This document shows, in pieces, positions 42,474 to 51,942 of a stretch of 52,943 nucleotides of DNA. Both the position numbers and the translations under genes were made by a program. The first letter of the stretch is position 1. Every line of letters begins with the position of its first letter. The DNA comes from Lachnospiraceae bacterium (GTDB lineage: Bacteria > Bacillota > Clostridia > Lachnospirales > Lachnospiraceae), in contig JAEEXY010000014.1 in NCBI GenBank assembly GCA_016288005.1, forward strand, positions 1 to 52,943. The letters are read 5' to 3'. The notes under the pieces were generated by a model that was not told the DNA's origin, made no database searches, and worked only from the letters and a program-made list of their open reading frames with translations.

Positions 42474-44066
42474 TTACTTGATTTCTTTTACTTTACTCCA
42501 CGCGCCGTAAACGGTCTTGCCTCCGTAGGTAACGTAAGCGCGTACGCGTGTATATTTGGCCTTTCCGTCCTTCAATCCGTCCTTTACGGCCTTGACCTCC
42601 GCTGCGCCCTTCACTTCGAGTTTCGCAAGGTCGTTCTTAAATTTCTTATCCGAAGCGATCTGTACCTGATAACCCGAACCGGTAACCTTTTTGTATGTGA
42701 CGGTCGCGGTATCCTTTGCGATCTTCGCGCTGCTCACGGAAACCTTCTTAGGCTTCGTGGGAGTCTTTAATGTATCGCTGAAGAGTCCGACGAACACCTT
42801 GTCAACTACCGCGCGGACCTTGAAATCGTAGCCCGTTCCGGCCTTCAGCTTCTTGACCGTAAAGCTGTTGGTCTTTGAGGTTCCGAGGAGCTTGTCGTCG
42901 CCGCTGTAGATCTCGTAGAACTCGGCACCGGATACCTTCGACCAGGTAAGCTTGATCGATGTGGTCTTGGTCGTCTTGGCCTTGAGACCCTTTACCTGAT
43001 CTACCGCGTAATCATACTTTGAATCCTTGCCTAATGTATCACAGTGAAGCTTTGTTCTGATAAGGATCCTGGACTTCTCGGTAAAAGTATCTGCTTTATC
43101 AAATCCTATACCTCGCTGTCCGTCGGAAAGCCATACGGCATTTGCAATGTAACCTTCGTAGTCAAATTTCTTCTCACTCAGATCATCCACAGCCGCTTCG
43201 ACAACGATCAGGAACGGCTCACGCTCTCCGGTATTTAAGTAGATGGCTGTCGCAGCATCGGTAACATCGTGCGAGAAATGGGTCATCATTGAAACATAAC
43301 CGCCCCATTTTCCACTTTCATCCAGCTCTCTCTTAGGATTAGAAGTATCGGGAGCCGGCATTTCATCCGGTATCTCAAGATTCTGATCGGTCGTCTTTCC
43401 GAAAGTGGCAGTATCCGACCAGTCTGTGAAATAATACTGCAAGCCTGCTTCGTAGTCATCCAGTAATCCAAACTGGATGCAGTAACGGTATCTTACCTTA
43501 AAGGTATGGTTCTTAAGGTCAAACTGCTCATTTTTGACTGTCTTCTTTAACAGCTTTCCGTCAGCTGCCGGACCGGCCTCCATCAGAGTGAACTCCGCGG
43601 TATTGTCATCGGAACCATAGCCGAAGTTCTCATAAAAGGTGAATCCGTCCGCGTAAGCATCCTGTTCCTTTTTGTCCCAACTCTTATTATACTGCCAGTC
43701 CCCGCCATCTATCGAGATGTCAAACTGAACTGTTGTCTCAAATGCGTTAATTCCGTATTTTACTTCAAATTCTGTAAATTCATCTTCATACCAGTCATTC
43801 TTAAACTCTACGTATTCAGTGCTTGCTTCATAGTCCCTGACCAGCTTAAGTACATCATCGCTCTGTTTTACGATAGCACTGATCCAGTGAGTATCGTTCT
43901 CATCAATATTGATGATCGGCTTATAGGGCTTGATCTTTTCGATCCCCTTCGGGAAATACTTCTCGATCAGTTTGTCCGCTGCCTTGACCCGTATGCCGCC
44001 CGCAGGCATCACAAATGCAATCGTAAGCGCAAACAGCGCAAGTACCCAAAAAATACGTTTTTTCAT
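42474..44066 (-). CDS. Secreted fibronectin type III domain protein
   Basis: A 530-residue secreted protein with a signal peptide (MKKRIFWVLALFALTIAFVM). The first 330 residues match no family I recognise; they include repeated Trp/Tyr-rich strands (ISAIVKQSDDVLKLVRD, FDISIDGGDWQYNKSW, FYENFGYGSDDNTAEF). The last 200 residues hold two fibronectin III domains typical of Clostridia surface proteins (TSIKLTWSKVSGAEFYEIY, AGTGYDFKVRAV, and TVTYKKVTGSGYQVQIAS). No wall anchor is visible. GGAGG precedes the ATG by 6 nt. It is a single-gene unit with its own promoter and terminator. Confidence 0.75.
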   Translation of the reverse strand: MKKRIFWVLALFALTIAFVMPAGGIRVKAADKLIEKYFPKGIEKIKPYKPIINIDENDTHWISAIVKQSDDVLKLVRDYEASTEYVEFKNDWYEDEFTEFEVKYGINAFETTVQFDISIDGGDWQYNKSWDKKEQDAYADGFTFYENFGYGSDDNTAEFTLMEAGPAADGKLLKKTVKNEQFDLKNHTFKVRYRYCIQFGLLDDYEAGLQYYFTDWSDTATFGKTTDQNLEIPDEMPAPDTSNPKRELDESGKWGGYVSMMTHFSHDVTDAATAIYLNTGEREPFLIVVEAAVDDLSEKKFDYEGYIANAVWLSDGQRGIGFDKADTFTEKSRILIRTKLHCDTLGKDSKYDYAVDQVKGLKAKTTKTTSIKLTWSKVSGAEFYEIYSGDDKLLGTSKTNSFTVKKLKAGTGYDFKVRAVVDKVFVGLFSDTLKTPTKPKKVSVSSAKIAKDTATVTYKKVTGSGYQVQIASDKKFKNDLAKLEVKGAAEVKAVKDGLKDGKAKYTRVRAYVTYGGKTVYGAWSKVKEIK

Positions 44067-44122
44067 TCCACACCTCCATATAACAAACTCAACTGCTTAT
44101 AACAAGCAAAAAGCATAGAGAT

Positions 44123-44151
44123 ATTATATCAGAAAATGTACCGTTATACAA
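44123..44151 (-). promoter_or_regulatory. Promoter of the fibronectin-III protein gene
   Basis: On the minus strand TTGTAT (44151-44146), a 17-nt spacer and TATAAT (44128-44123), which also has an extended TGA before it. The hexamers and spacing are the same as those of the cobalamin-riboswitch promoter. Confidence 0.8.
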
Positions 44152-44221
44152 GGTTTCATAAACAATCTCACGGATTTCTCTTTAAGTGGTTTTTACGAAG
44201 TTTTTTCCTTTTCGTCATATG

Positions 44222-45592
44222 TTATCCCTCCCCGGTCTTTTCTCCGACAACCGATTTGCCGACCCATTTCTTTTTGTACCAGTAGTACATGACTATCAGA
44301 CCTCTTATGCATTCATCCGTAGCCGTTCCGGCATATATCCCGGCGACACCCAGGCCCAGGGCCACGCCGACCGCGTAGCCTGTCGTAAGCCCCAGCCCCC
44401 AGTTACAGACGATGCCCGCGATTAGAGGAAAAACATATGCTCCCGCAGCCTTCAGGCTGTTGACAAAAGTCAGATTCAGACATCGCCCGATCTCCAGAAT
44501 GATATCCACTATCATTATCTTCTGCCCCAGCGCGATGATATTCTGATTCTCTGTAAACAAACCCAGCGTGTATCTGCACATGAGCGCGTTTACCGATGTC
44601 AGGGCTATCGTTATCGGAAGCGATGTCCTCAGTGTCTTAAACACTCTTCTATATGCTTCTTCGGTCTTCCCCGCCCCGACCAGATGACCTGTTATGATCT
44701 GCGTGGACATCGCGCACGCGTTTGAAAAGATTATCGCGAAAGAAATGATCGTATTGCAGTAAGCTCTGGCATTTACGGAGTCGTTTCCCATACTGTTCAC
44801 AAAGGAAAGCAGCGTGGTCTGATACAGGTTATAGGTCAGACTCTCTCCGGCCGAAGGCAGACCGATCTTGACCATTTTCGCAAGGAATCTGCCCGGAAAC
44901 GGGTTCAACAGGCGCAGTGAGAACTTACCGATCTTCGCGCCGTAGAAAAACGCGATAAGCACGGTCACCGCGATCAGTCTGGCCGCTACGGTCGATATCG
45001 CCACTCCGGCCACTCCCATTTTCAGGAAGGATAGCGGCCCGTACAGGAACAGATAGTTGCCGCCGATATTGATGATATTGATCGCCAGTGAGACCCACAT
45101 GCCGACCTTGGTGTATCCGTTGCATCTGAGTATCTGCAGCATGACGCTGAACACCGCGGAGATAAATCCGCCTCCGCCGACGATATAGATATATATCATC
45201 GAATGCGGGCGCATCTCGGGCGATACGTTCAGCAGGTTCATGATCAGAGGATTTGCCGCGCAGAACGTGCCGCTCAGGATCACGCCGACGATCAGGTTGA
45301 CCACGAATGCGAGCGTGTAGATCATGTTCATCCTGTCATGCTCTTTGGCCCCGAGATACTGGGCAACAACCACGCTCGTAGCGGTCGCGATGACATTGAA
45401 CAGGATGTTCATCATGAACATGATGGTATTTGCGTTTCCTACCGCTCCGACCGCGATCTCATCATAGTGGCTGAGCATCAGCATATCCACATTGTTGAGC
45501 ATCGTGTTTAGGAGCAGCTCCAGAAACATCGGCCCCGCCAGGATCAACAGCGGCGTTTTTTCATCTATTACAATTGTCTTATTCTTTTTCAT
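44222..45592 (-). CDS. MATE family efflux transporter
   Basis: A 456-residue inner membrane protein with about twelve helices of the MATE (MatE) family, cation-driven multidrug or metabolite exporters. Family features include the early GPMFLELLLNTMLNNVDMLMLS stretch with the dimer-like repeat near residue 250 (KIGLPSAGESLTYNLYQT). It starts 14 nt after the GH43-like gene, so it is cotranscribed with a carbohydrate operon; its substrate is unknown. Confidence 0.9.
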   Translation of the reverse strand: MKKNKTIVIDEKTPLLILAGPMFLELLLNTMLNNVDMLMLSHYDEIAVGAVGNANTIMFMMNILFNVIATATSVVVAQYLGAKEHDRMNMIYTLAFVVNLIVGVILSGTFCAANPLIMNLLNVSPEMRPHSMIYIYIVGGGGFISAVFSVMLQILRCNGYTKVGMWVSLAINIINIGGNYLFLYGPLSFLKMGVAGVAISTVAARLIAVTVLIAFFYGAKIGKFSLRLLNPFPGRFLAKMVKIGLPSAGESLTYNLYQTTLLSFVNSMGNDSVNARAYCNTIISFAIIFSNACAMSTQIITGHLVGAGKTEEAYRRVFKTLRTSLPITIALTSVNALMCRYTLGLFTENQNIIALGQKIMIVDIILEIGRCLNLTFVNSLKAAGAYVFPLIAGIVCNWGLGLTTGYAVGVALGLGVAGIYAGTATDECIRGLIVMYYWYKKKWVGKSVVGEKTGEG

Positions 45593-45606
45593 ACTGTCTT
45601 TTCTTT

Positions 45607-47217
45607 TTACTGAGCGATGACGACATTCATCGATACATCCGCGTCCCCGACATCCTCATCTGCGGACATCTGAAAATACGGTGTCCCGTCCTTGCGGAAA
45701 TGGACTCTCCTGATGCCGTCGCAGCGCAGTCTCTCGTCTATGGCCGTTTCTCCGTGATAGGATATCATCAGCTCGCCGTCCCCGTTTGTGAAAAACGCGT
45801 TATGCCCCGGTCCGTATTCTCCGGGCACAGAGTAAAATGTGAGCACCGGCGTGATGCTCTTGGTCCAGGACGCAACGTCGGTCAGATCAGCGTCCGCACG
45901 CGCCGAAAGGAGCCCCAGCGCGTAGGTATAGGCATTGGCCGAACCGCCGGAATACGTGACACAGATCATCCCGTCCGAATAACATGCGTACGGGCCCTCG
46001 TTGTTAATGGTGCCTGACACGTTTTCCCAGCCGTAGAGCGGCCTCGTGAGCAGCACAGGCTCGGATGTGAGCTTCCAAGGCTCACACTCGTCTATCGATG
46101 CGATATAGAGCATGGAACCGGAATCGTTTGGCTGCCCGATATGCTCGCGGTAGGACCAGATAACGTAAGACTGCCGTTCAGCCTTAATATAAGTCATATC
46201 GAGCGTGATCGGGCCCGCAGCCAGCGGCGAGCCGTCCTGCCTGCACACGCGTACCGGATCCTCCCAGCTGTCCGCCTCGATGATGCTCCTGCCCTTCTTT
46301 TTCCTCATCATGTGGCACTGCGGTCCCCATACATGACCGCTCACCGCAAACAGTATGTACATCTCCCCGCCTATCACATGAAACTCCGGCGCCCAGAAGG
46401 TCTGCTCAAATCCGCGCTCGGGATCGAACGGCAGGATCAGATGCTCCTCTATGCCGTCGGCAAACAGTCCGTGAACATCATCCGCCTCACGCACATATAT
46501 GCCGATATCGTTCAGATTATCGTTGGTGGAAATGTAGTACCATTTCCCCTCCCAGGGAAAGATCACGGGGTCTCCGTATCCGTTTGCCAGCGGGAATCTG
46601 AACCGTTGCTGCGAGATATGCCCGCTGATCCTGTATTTCCCGGGCTTTGCAAGATCGATATCCGCGAGATCCCATTTTACCTTCTTCTCACGCTCTGAGC
46701 CGTCGCTGTAGCGGATCACAGCCTTTACATCAAGGATATCCTGCTCCGAGTGCGCGACGATCTCATCGGGAATGATGATCTCCTCACATATAATCGGGCT
46801 CCAGTATCTGAGAGCGGCGATGGCTGTCGAGTCATCGATCTCGAGTCGCTCGGAGAGACTGTACGATGCGAGTGTGTCGGAGCTTATGATCTCTTCTTCT
46901 GTAAAATGTATCAGATCCTTCGTTTTCCACAGGAGAGCCTTCCCCGCCATCGTCTCATCGCCGCTGCCGTCCTCGAGGATACGCTCCGCGCAGATACCGA
47001 TAATACCGTCCTCCATCGCAAATATGCGCGGGCTGCGCGCCCTCATCGGCTGTATGGTATTGTCGTCCCTTATAGTCCCTTTTGCGAACAATATCCCGTA
47101 GTTACGATTAAACGCCTGCTCTCCGGCATCCGTCACGCAGGCAAAATGAATGGCTCCCGCCAGTCCTTCCGGATAGTTTGCGGGATCAATTTCACGGGTA
47201 TATACATGTATCTGCAT
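45607..47217 (-). CDS. Cytoplasmic GH43-like glycoside hydrolase
   Basis: A 536-residue protein without a signal peptide. The five-blade propeller has the expected GH43 acids: Asp in NGYGDPVIF (about 213), the pKa-modulating Asp in LDMTYI (about 340) and Glu in INNEGPY (about 408). Before these, residues about 1-140 look like blade sequences (SPRIFAMEDGIIGI), followed by an Ig-like Big_4-type insert (about 150-200, VIRYSDGSEREKKVKWD). Substrates in the family include arabinoxylan-derived oligosaccharides; the exact activity cannot be read. It follows the PfkB gene by 64 nt. Confidence 0.75.
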   Translation of the reverse strand: MQIHVYTREIDPANYPEGLAGAIHFACVTDAGEQAFNRNYGILFAKGTIRDDNTIQPMRARSPRIFAMEDGIIGICAERILEDGSGDETMAGKALLWKTKDLIHFTEEEIISSDTLASYSLSERLEIDDSTAIAALRYWSPIICEEIIIPDEIVAHSEQDILDVKAVIRYSDGSEREKKVKWDLADIDLAKPGKYRISGHISQQRFRFPLANGYGDPVIFPWEGKWYYISTNDNLNDIGIYVREADDVHGLFADGIEEHLILPFDPERGFEQTFWAPEFHVIGGEMYILFAVSGHVWGPQCHMMRKKKGRSIIEADSWEDPVRVCRQDGSPLAAGPITLDMTYIKAERQSYVIWSYREHIGQPNDSGSMLYIASIDECEPWKLTSEPVLLTRPLYGWENVSGTINNEGPYACYSDGMICVTYSGGSANAYTYALGLLSARADADLTDVASWTKSITPVLTFYSVPGEYGPGHNAFFTNGDGELMISYHGETAIDERLRCDGIRRVHFRKDGTPYFQMSADEDVGDADVSMNVVIAQ

Positions 47218-47281
47218 TATTTCACCTCTATTCTATATGCCTGCGGCAGGCAGGTCTTCCCTGTATGTATCGCAGAGCAGA

Positions 47282-48190
47282 TCAGGCCTGAGTCTTACCT
47301 AAGATAGCGTTGACCTCCGCAAGTGTCGGCGGATTAAGCGGCAGCGGGAATCTCGAGATAGCGATAGCCGAGCAGGCGGAAGCAAACCTGACAGTCTCCT
47401 CATCGCTCATCCCGTGCAGCAGCGCGTATGTGCAGCCTGCCTTGAACGTATCGCCGGCGCCGAGCGTGCTCTTAACCTCAACGTCAAACGGTTTCATCCT
47501 GCGGATCTCGCCGCCTTTTCTCGCATAGAGCATCTCGCCTCCGCCCTGCGTGATGATGGTCAGACCGTCGGTGGTCTCCTTTAAGAGCTCCATGATCACG
47601 TCCGCATCCATACCCGCATAGTGCTGCGAGGTACATTCCTTCGAGACAACGTTTATCGCCGCCATGCTGTGAAGCTCGGATGTATGCGGGCTGTCGATCG
47701 TCACGAACGGAACCCCGTGCTCCTTACAGAGTTTAGCGGCGAGCATGGTTTCCTCTCCGAAAAACGGATCTATCGCCGCAGCCTCAGCCTCCGCAATATC
47801 CTCCTCGCGAGGCACACTCCACCATCTCTTGCCTGACGAGAAAAGTGTCTGGAACCGCCCCATAGGTGAGCGCACGAGCCCCGCGATCACGACATAATCC
47901 ATGACTCCGGGGTCGTCCTCAGGGAAATGTATCGATGACAGGTCAACGGATCTCCCTGCATAGAATTCTTTCAGCATCGGAGCGACCTCCGTGCCGATCC
48001 AGGTTCCGTCCATTTTGACGGACACTCCGAGTGAGCTGAGCACCGTAGCCGCCGTGCCTGTCTCACCGCCCGGCAGAAAATACTGCGCTTTGATCTCCGA
48101 ATATTCGTCCGGCTGCAAAAAACCGTCCTTCAGCAAAAATGAATGTGTCCCGAGTATCTGACCGTATAGATATACTTTGTTGTTTTTCAT
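47282..48190 (-). CDS. PfkB family carbohydrate kinase
   Basis: A 302-residue ribokinase-fold sugar kinase. The N-terminal substrate-lid motif is LPGGETGTAATVLSSLG and the C-terminal signature with the catalytic Asp is TLGAGDTFKAG (about residue 245). ATG 48190 follows GGAG at 7 nt. The sugar is not readable. Its place before GH43-like and after GH26-like genes suggests phosphorylation of a sugar released by them. Confidence 0.85.
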   Translation of the reverse strand: MKNNKVYLYGQILGTHSFLLKDGFLQPDEYSEIKAQYFLPGGETGTAATVLSSLGVSVKMDGTWIGTEVAPMLKEFYAGRSVDLSSIHFPEDDPGVMDYVVIAGLVRSPMGRFQTLFSSGKRWWSVPREEDIAEAEAAAIDPFFGEETMLAAKLCKEHGVPFVTIDSPHTSELHSMAAINVVSKECTSQHYAGMDADVIMELLKETTDGLTIITQGGGEMLYARKGGEIRRMKPFDVEVKSTLGAGDTFKAGCTYALLHGMSDEETVRFASACSAIAISRFPLPLNPPTLAEVNAILGKTQA

Positions 48191-48273
48191 GGCTTTTCTC
48201 CGTGTATTCCGGGTATGATCCCTTATGATGATCATGATAAAACTCTACCTTCAGGTAAAAATATAATCATCGT

Positions 48274-49146
48274 TTATTCGATCGGTACCCTGGTAAATCC
48301 GTAAACAAATCCGCATGTATCGAGATTTATCGTACGGCCCCAGTGGATCGACGAATTATAATTGCCTTCCGCGATGGTGATGTTCTTCCCGTCAACTGCA
48401 AGTACGACTACAGAATGCGTATCGTTGCTGATGCGAAGGATATCACCGACCAGTATGCGTTTTGTATCGGTAAACTGATAAGCCGGTGTGCTTTTCCCGT
48501 ATGCTGCATCGCTCGCGATCATGGCAAAGCCCTGACAGCCGTATCCGGTATAGCCTCCGTACCCGAGGCCGATGGCCACATCATAGCCCCAGACATAAGA
48601 GTTCGCATTGGTCCATGGCCTGCCTTCGGGATAATCTGCCTGCAGCGCGTAGATCGCCGCGCGAGCCTCTTCCGCGCTCGGGTATTTTGAGCTCTCATCT
48701 TTTCCCGGATCGTTGTTTCCGTTCTGTCCCGATCCGCCTCTGTCTATCGTTAGTGTCTTTACGGAACTGTATTTACCCCAGGACTTTTTGCCGTTTTCCT
48801 TTGTTTTATATGCCCGGACGCGGTATTTTACCTCGGTAACGGACTCCGCTACTTTTTTGTCCGTGGCTGAGGTTTTCTTTGTTGTGGTGACCTTTATCCA
48901 TTTGGCGGAGTCATCGGTTTTTCTGTAGAGCCTGTAGCCAGTGGCTCCCGATACTTCTTTCCATTTGAGCACGGGCTGCGATTTCGAGTTCAGTTCCGCA
49001 GAAGCCCACTTGGTCTTTCCGACGACTGCAGCGTTTGCCCCGGTCACGCCCGATACGCAGGGTATCAGCAGCGCGATCATAACGAACATGACGATCAGTT
49101 TCTTGAGCATGCCTGCGCCGATCCGTCTCTTTTCTGTTAAACCCAT
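48274..49146 (-). CDS. Secreted FN3 and CHAP/NlpC-like amidase-type protein
   Basis: A 290-residue exported protein; ATG 49146 follows GGAGG. It has a basic start and signal segment (MLKKLIVMFVMIALLIPCVSG), a fibronectin III domain (about 50-135, LKWKEVSGATGYRLYRKT) and a C-terminal papain-like domain (about 155-290). In the latter Cys in GYGCQGFAM (about 204), His in THSVVVL (about 244) and EGNYNSSIHWGR give the order expected of CHAP/NlpC-type peptidases or amidases. Cell-wall hydrolysis is inferred. The signal segment could also act as a membrane anchor. Confidence 0.7.
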   Translation of the reverse strand: MGLTEKRRIGAGMLKKLIVMFVMIALLIPCVSGVTGANAAVVGKTKWASAELNSKSQPVLKWKEVSGATGYRLYRKTDDSAKWIKVTTTKKTSATDKKVAESVTEVKYRVRAYKTKENGKKSWGKYSSVKTLTIDRGGSGQNGNNDPGKDESSKYPSAEEARAAIYALQADYPEGRPWTNANSYVWGYDVAIGLGYGGYTGYGCQGFAMIASDAAYGKSTPAYQFTDTKRILVGDILRISNDTHSVVVLAVDGKNITIAEGNYNSSIHWGRTINLDTCGFVYGFTRVPIE

Positions 49147-49167
49147 GGTCCTTACCTCCATACGCGT

Positions 49168-49998
49168 TTATTTTTTATCCGCAAATTCCTTTTCATAGAT
49201 GTCCAGCATCTGCCCGATCATTTTCTTTGACATGGCAAATGCCAGCGAACCGACATTCAGCACTACCGGATCGTCGGGCGCAGCGAGCAGGTCCTTCGGC
49301 GTCCATATCCAGCCGCCCCATTCCTCCTGAGAATAGGCCTTGTTAAACTCGATCCAGTCGGTAAATACAGGCGTCGCTTTCGCGTTGTCGTCCCCGCCGC
49401 TGAGAGTCGGTATGGATATCTGCGTGCCTGCGGTCAGTACACCCTCTCCGCTGCCGTTCGTGCTCTCAAAGTTCTTTTTGAGCGCCTCCATGCCCTTGAC
49501 CGGAACCAGGAACATCGCTTCTGCAAAGTTTTTGATCATATCGTCCTCAAACGCGCGGAGCTTATCCTTTTTGCCCTCGTAATTGGCCCTGTACAGCCGC
49601 TCCTGCTGCAGCTTGGCCACGGCGCGGAAAAGACGCGGGTTCATGACCGGTCTGTTGATCATCGGCGTATCGCTCATATCCACAGGCGGCACGATATCGC
49701 TGCCTTTTATGATCATGTTGGCCTCAGTTCCCGGGTCGACGGAGTACTCCTCCGCTCCCGCCATATGGGTTGTGATCCCGAAAAACCTGATGCGCTGCTC
49801 CTTATCTATTTCCCTGATATCAAACGAGGTGCGGTACTGCTGCATGAAATAATCGATGCAGCGGTCGGCATATTCCTTTTTCGTAAATATCCAGACCCTG
49901 TTTCCGTCATCGATAAAGGGCGAAGACGTGATCCCGTCAATGACCGTCCAGACGCTGTCCGCGGTTTTCAGGTTTTCAATCATCGTTTCCCGTGTCAT
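49168..49998 (-). CDS. SseB family protein
   Basis: A 276-residue soluble protein of the SseB family (named for enhanced serine sensitivity in E. coli), whose biochemical function is unclear. Two family parts are visible: an N-terminal half with RVWIFTKKEYADRCIDYF and a C-terminal half with AMFLVPVKG, ISIPTLSGGDDNAKATPVFTDWIEF and VVLNVGS. Start ATG 49998 overlaps the stop of the preceding gene as ATGA, so the two are translationally coupled. Confidence 0.75.
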   Translation of the reverse strand: MTRETMIENLKTADSVWTVIDGITSSPFIDDGNRVWIFTKKEYADRCIDYFMQQYRTSFDIREIDKEQRIRFFGITTHMAGAEEYSVDPGTEANMIIKGSDIVPPVDMSDTPMINRPVMNPRLFRAVAKLQQERLYRANYEGKKDKLRAFEDDMIKNFAEAMFLVPVKGMEALKKNFESTNGSGEGVLTAGTQISIPTLSGGDDNAKATPVFTDWIEFNKAYSQEEWGGWIWTPKDLLAAPDDPVVLNVGSLAFAMSKKMIGQMLDIYEKEFADKK

Positions 49999-50333
49999 AT
50001 ATTATCCTCCAGATACTCCACCGTTTTCCCGTGCGCCTTTGCGTATTCTATCTCCGATCTCGTGCTCGAGCCGATGTATCCACCGACATTGATAACGTAG
50101 ATACCGTCGGCCATGTCGATCTTGCGCTTATGCATATCGTCCAGCATTTCCTTTGTTTTGGTCAGAGTCCCTTCATCCATCCCGTCCCAGACCTCCGAAT
50201 CTCCGGAATGTCCGAACAGGCCGACGCTGATAACGATCCTGCCCTCGAGCGTCAGGCGTTTCTGCGCCTCCATGAACTCATTCTTAAATCTCGTGCTCCC
50301 GCACAGTGTAACAACGGGATATTTTCCTACCAT
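49995..50333 (-). CDS. Nucleoside 2-deoxyribosyltransferase-like protein
   Basis: A 112-residue Rossmann-like protein. The start VVTLCGSTRFKNEFMEAQKR, the MADGIYVINVGGYIGSSTR motif and the SEIEYAKAHGK helix match small nucleoside 2-deoxyribosyltransferase-like proteins (DUF4406 type). Conserved GST and the Glu of SEIEYA are kept. A role in nucleotide or base metabolism is only inferred. GGAG lies before the ATG, and its end overlaps sseB by 4 nt. Confidence 0.75.
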   Translation of the reverse strand: MVGKYPVVTLCGSTRFKNEFMEAQKRLTLEGRIVISVGLFGHSGDSEVWDGMDEGTLTKTKEMLDDMHKRKIDMADGIYVINVGGYIGSSTRSEIEYAKAHGKTVEYLEDNI

Positions 50334-50362
50334 GCTCCGTCTCCCCTTTCATCCGTTCCCTG

Positions 50363-51331
50363 TCAGTACAGCACCGGCAGTTCATCTTTGGTCACCGCGT
50401 ACGGACTGTCATAGATCTGTTTTAAATAAGCGTCGGTATTATACTCTTCGGTCAGGCAGAAATCCTTCGACCATGTCATATATGTGGACCATCCGACATG
50501 CTCCCTGTGCAGCGCGTCAGCGTCGGGCAGGACTCCGATCTCACCGATCAGCACTATCTTGGGCTCGTCCGTGATCCGCTCCATTTCCAGATACTCCTGC
50601 CTGCGAGCCGTATGCTCATGAGCGGGCGGGTACATATCCCTCGAGATAATGTCCACCACATCGTCTCCGGGGTAAAACTCAGCCTTTGCGGCATTCCATA
50701 CCCAGATCAGGTTGGTCAGACGGTGCACCTCAGTAAAACGCTCATACATTATCCGCCACAGCTTTTTCGCGGCATCGGCGCCCTTTGCGCCCCACCAGAA
50801 CCAGATACCGTCCATTTCGTGAAGCGGTCTCCAGAGTATGGGAATCCCCTGCTCACAGAATGGTTTCAGCAGTCCGGCCATATGGTCCATATCACCGATC
50901 AGCGCCTTATATTCGGGCGTGTCAGGGATCACTGCCCTCTCAGCGTCATAATCCGTATTCTCGGTAAAAAATGCCTTTGAGCGCCCTCTAAGAGGTGAGA
51001 ACCAGTGCCATGTAAATGTAATAAGACCCTTTTTTTCGGCCCATTCACGCGCGCGTTTCAGAGTCCCGCGGTTTTCGCGGACCTCCGTCATGCAGGCATC
51101 ATCGGTGTCACGTTCATTGATATTCGGTGAATATGACAGCAGCTCAAACCCTAAGAGCGCAGGGTCTTTACCCGTTACCTTACGGATCTTTTCCAGCTCC
51201 TCCATCGCCATGGTCTGCGTGTGCTGTCCCGTAACTATCCTGTCTCCGGAAATATCCGCCAGATACGACATCACGCTCTTAACGCAGGGCTGTGCCTCCG
51301 GATTTGACGGGAGCCTGTTTTTATCGGTCAT
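50363..51331 (-). CDS. GH26 family beta-mannanase-like enzyme, cytoplasmic
   Basis: A 322-residue TIM-barrel glycoside hydrolase of family GH26, most often endo-beta-1,4-mannanases. It keeps the acid/base Glu in WRPLHEMDGIWFWWG (about 168) and the nucleophile Glu in LIGEIGVLPD (about 263), as well as TFTWHWFSP and WVWNA. There is no signal peptide, while most GH26 mannanases are secreted. It may therefore cut imported manno-oligosaccharides. It lies 17 nt after the SGNH hydrolase gene. Confidence 0.85.
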   Translation of the reverse strand: MTDKNRLPSNPEAQPCVKSVMSYLADISGDRIVTGQHTQTMAMEELEKIRKVTGKDPALLGFELLSYSPNINERDTDDACMTEVRENRGTLKRAREWAEKKGLITFTWHWFSPLRGRSKAFFTENTDYDAERAVIPDTPEYKALIGDMDHMAGLLKPFCEQGIPILWRPLHEMDGIWFWWGAKGADAAKKLWRIMYERFTEVHRLTNLIWVWNAAKAEFYPGDDVVDIISRDMYPPAHEHTARRQEYLEMERITDEPKIVLIGEIGVLPDADALHREHVGWSTYMTWSKDFCLTEEYNTDAYLKQIYDSPYAVTKDELPVLY

Positions 51332-51348
51332 ATATGTTCTCGCTTTCT

Positions 51349-51942
51349 TTATATTATTCGATCAATGGTCTCTTCAAAGTACGGGGCAAACCATTCCGTA
51401 TAACCGTCGAGAGTGGGATGTATCGGATCGGCCATAAAACGCGCGTAGTTTTGACGGCCGGTCTCGTTAAAGCTCTCATCGTCCCAGAGATCGATGATCC
51501 CTATGGCATGTACCGCAGCAATCTCTTTTAACAGAGTTACCATGTCCGCGTATTCTTTTGCGCCGTAACGTGGGTTGGTGTAGAAGAGCACGGGGCAGTG
51601 CCATTTTTCTCCGGCGTATGAGATGATGTATTCTATCGCGCCTGCGACGGTCTGTGTATCGTAAGACTGTGCATCCAAGGCAGTGCTGATATGACCGAGA
51701 GGCTTTTTCTGTGTCGCGTCGTTAGTTGATAACTGGCAGATAAACAGATCGACTTGATCGGCGTCGATCTGTTTTAATCTGGCGATATATGAGTCCGGGC
51801 CTTCGTCAACAAGCGTTGTGCCGGAAACAGCCTCTTTGATCATATTATAACCGCCCTTTTTGCAGATAACATCAGCGAAAGAAACACCGCCGGAGGCTGC
51901 GCCATAGGTGACGGAAGAACCTAGGAAAATAATAGTTTTCAT
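51349..51942 (-). CDS. SGNH/GDSL hydrolase (esterase)
   Basis: A 197-residue alpha/beta hydrolase of the SGNH group. ATG 51942 overlaps the GNAT stop as ATGA and has GGAG 9 nt upstream. Block I is FLGSSVTYGAASGG (catalytic Ser), block III has QLSTNDAT (Asn) and block V has DPIHPTLDGY (Asp and His). No signal peptide. Next to the GH26 gene it may remove acetyl groups from mannan oligosaccharides; that is inference. Confidence 0.85.
   Translation of the reverse strand: MKTIIFLGSSVTYGAASGGVSFADVICKKGGYNMIKEAVSGTTLVDEGPDSYIARLKQIDADQVDLFICQLSTNDATQKKPLGHISTALDAQSYDTQTVAGAIEYIISYAGEKWHCPVLFYTNPRYGAKEYADMVTLLKEIAAVHAIGIIDLWDDESFNETGRQNYARFMADPIHPTLDGYTEWFAPYFEETIDRII

Noticed and set aside
47239-47253. 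Short palindrome TGCCTG-CGG-CAGGCA between pfkB and the GH43 gene
   Set aside because: It has a 6-bp stem without a T tract and lies within an apparent operon. It may be chance or an mRNA element, and I cannot tell which.
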